From: Pseudomonadota bacterium
GTDB lineage: Bacteria; Pseudomonadota; Alphaproteobacteria; Acetobacterales; Acetobacteraceae
Direction of reading: 5' to 3'
Assembly (NCBI GenBank): GCA_021808185.1
Contig: JAKBCB010000228.1
Span: forward strand, 1 to 6,324
Length of the DNA stretch: 6,324 nucleotides
A model generated the notes under the pieces. The model did no database searches. It saw only the letters and a program-made list of their open reading frames with translations, and was not told the DNA's origin. Below, one piece after another: positions 5,868 through 6,324 of this stretch (positions within the stretch are counted from its first letter, which is position 1; the number at the start of each line of letters is the position of its first letter). The position numbers and the translations under genes are program-made.

Positions 5868-6049
5868 CAGTTCATGACCGCCGGCACACTTCCAGTTCCC
5901 TGGCCGTCCCGCCAGGTGACCACAGACCCAATATTAGATGCAATTATGGATAATGTGCAACGGGCGAATGGCCGCGGATGCCGCTGCGCGGTATTCGGGC
6001 CGGTGGGATCGCCGGAGCGGTCATCTGGTTCGTGAGGCCGAGAAGGGCC
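5868..6049. other. Intergenic spacer upstream of the ATP-grasp gene
   Basis: This is 182 nt between two minus-strand genes. The right part (6011-6054) is GC-rich and holds a hairpin at the upstream gene's stop. The middle (5925-5965) is AT-rich and carries the candidate promoter and palindrome. On the minus strand a two-codon frame, ATG AAC TGA (5875-5867), ends so that its TGA shares bases with the ATP-grasp ATG (TGATG). This might be chance or might supply coupled initiation in the absence of a good Shine-Dalgarno sequence. Confidence 0.5.
5931..5960 (-). promoter_or_regulatory. Candidate promoter for the ATP-grasp/flavoprotein unit
   Basis: On the minus strand, TTGCAC (5960-5955) and TAATAT (5936-5931) are separated by 18 nt. 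They match the -35 at three positions (TTG) and the -10 at four. The start of transcription would be near 5924, giving a leader of about 57 nt. The spacer contains the palindrome ATTAT-GG-ATAAT (5943-5954), a possible operator placed where a repressor would block RNA polymerase. Confidence 0.35.
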
Positions 6050-6054
6050 TCACG
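6031..6054 (-). terminator. Hairpin overlapping the stop of the right-edge gene, possible terminator
   Basis: A perfect 9-bp stem (6031-6039 with 6046-6054) has a 6-nt loop, and the TGA stop at 6052-6050 lies within one arm. On the minus strand the following bases are AACCAGATGACC, with no T tract, so this is not a canonical intrinsic terminator. It could be a rho-type end or an mRNA 3' stabiliser. Confidence 0.35.
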
Positions 6055-6324
6055 CCATCAGGCGAGCGGCCCCGGCATCGTTCTCCAGCCAGTAACGTCC
6101 GCGCAGTGCCACGCTGAACCCGAGCGTCCGCGCGCCGGCCACGGCGATGCGCGCGGCGCCGTCCGTCCAGCGGCCATGCGGCTCCGGCGCGTGCCAGCCG
6201 TCCAGCAACCGGGCATCGTCGAGGGACATCGGCTGCCCATCGAGCAGCAGCCCCGCGACGGCGATGCCCAGGCGCCGGCAGTCATTCGCGTCCGCCTCGG
6301 TCTCGGCGGGCACCCAATCGCGTG
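6050..6324 (-). CDS. 3' end of a probable Hint-domain protein gene, partial at right edge
   Basis: The minus-strand frame is open to the window edge (codons for R-D-W precede a GTG at 6313, so that GTG is not necessarily the start) and ends at TGA 6052-6050. About 90 residues are visible. The pattern RRLGIAVAGLLLDG, then LDDARLLDGWHAPEPHGRWT, DGAARIAV and RYW near the end resembles the tail that follows the Hint domain in some Acetobacteraceae Hint proteins (my recollection of the GWH-x-PE and RWTDG motifs, not a search). The same small beta-rich module may also occur in other proteins of the group, such as glycosyltransferase-linked ones. The catalytic Cys and His of a Hint domain would lie outside the window. 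It is on the same strand as the ATP-grasp pair and 182 nt upstream of it, with its own hairpin at the stop, so it is probably a separate unit. Confidence 0.75.
   Translation of the reverse strand, partial: RDWVPAETEADANDCRRLGIAVAGLLLDGQPMSLDDARLLDGWHAPEPHGRWTDGAARIAVAGARTLGFSVALRGRYWLENDAGAARLMA

Noticed and set aside
4593..6035. Long plus-strand frame opposite the ATP-grasp gene
   Set aside because: It is an Arg/His/Gln-rich shadow; the minus strand gives a complete ATP-grasp enzyme over the same stretch.

Overview
The window comes from a GC-rich chromosome. The coding regions have strong G/C bias at the third codon position, while the spacers at 204-500, 1040-1250 and 5925-5965 are clearly more AT-rich. 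The combination of a strand-loop-strand repeat protein carrying a C-terminal Hint domain, a second Hint-type C-terminal tail and this codon usage suggests an alphaproteobacterium, most likely Acetobacteraceae or another Rhodospirillales relative. This placement comes from remembered family distributions and was not computed. There are no rRNA, tRNA, IS or CRISPR features that I can see.

Layout, left to right. (1) On the minus strand at 1-191 is the 5' end of a probable membrane-protein gene running off the left edge. (2) A 383-nt divergent spacer contains inverted repeats and a possible promoter. (3) On the plus strand at 575-895 is a free-standing acyl carrier protein, followed by a 17-bp tandem duplication and a textbook rho-independent terminator with a TTCG loop. 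(4) An approximately 400-nt AT-rich leader region precedes the next gene. (5) On the plus strand at 1393-3288 is a 631-residue protein of about 18 short AIDA-type repeats, a linker domain and a Hint (intein-like) domain. (6) Convergent with it, after only 9 nt, is a minus-strand pair: an ATP-grasp ligase (4539-5867) whose stop overlaps the start of an FAD/NAD(P)-dependent monooxygenase-like flavoprotein (3298-4542) in an ATGA junction. (7) A 182-nt spacer carries a candidate promoter with a small palindrome. (8) At the right edge is the 3' end of another minus-strand gene, whose product resembles the tail found after Hint domains in Acetobacteraceae proteins.

How the genes may work together: the ATP-grasp ligase and the flavoprotein are almost certainly co-translated and could form a two-enzyme module that couples a carboxylate to an amine or similar nucleophile and oxidises or hydroxylates a precursor or product. 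The substrate cannot be read from the sequence. The lone acyl carrier protein has its own terminator, and no synthase, ligase or acyltransferase partner is visible. The Hint/repeat protein looks like a secreted or surface protein that could process itself, but it has no visible signal peptide and no beta-barrel translocator. A link between the Hint proteins and the ligase/flavoprotein pair is only a positional guess.
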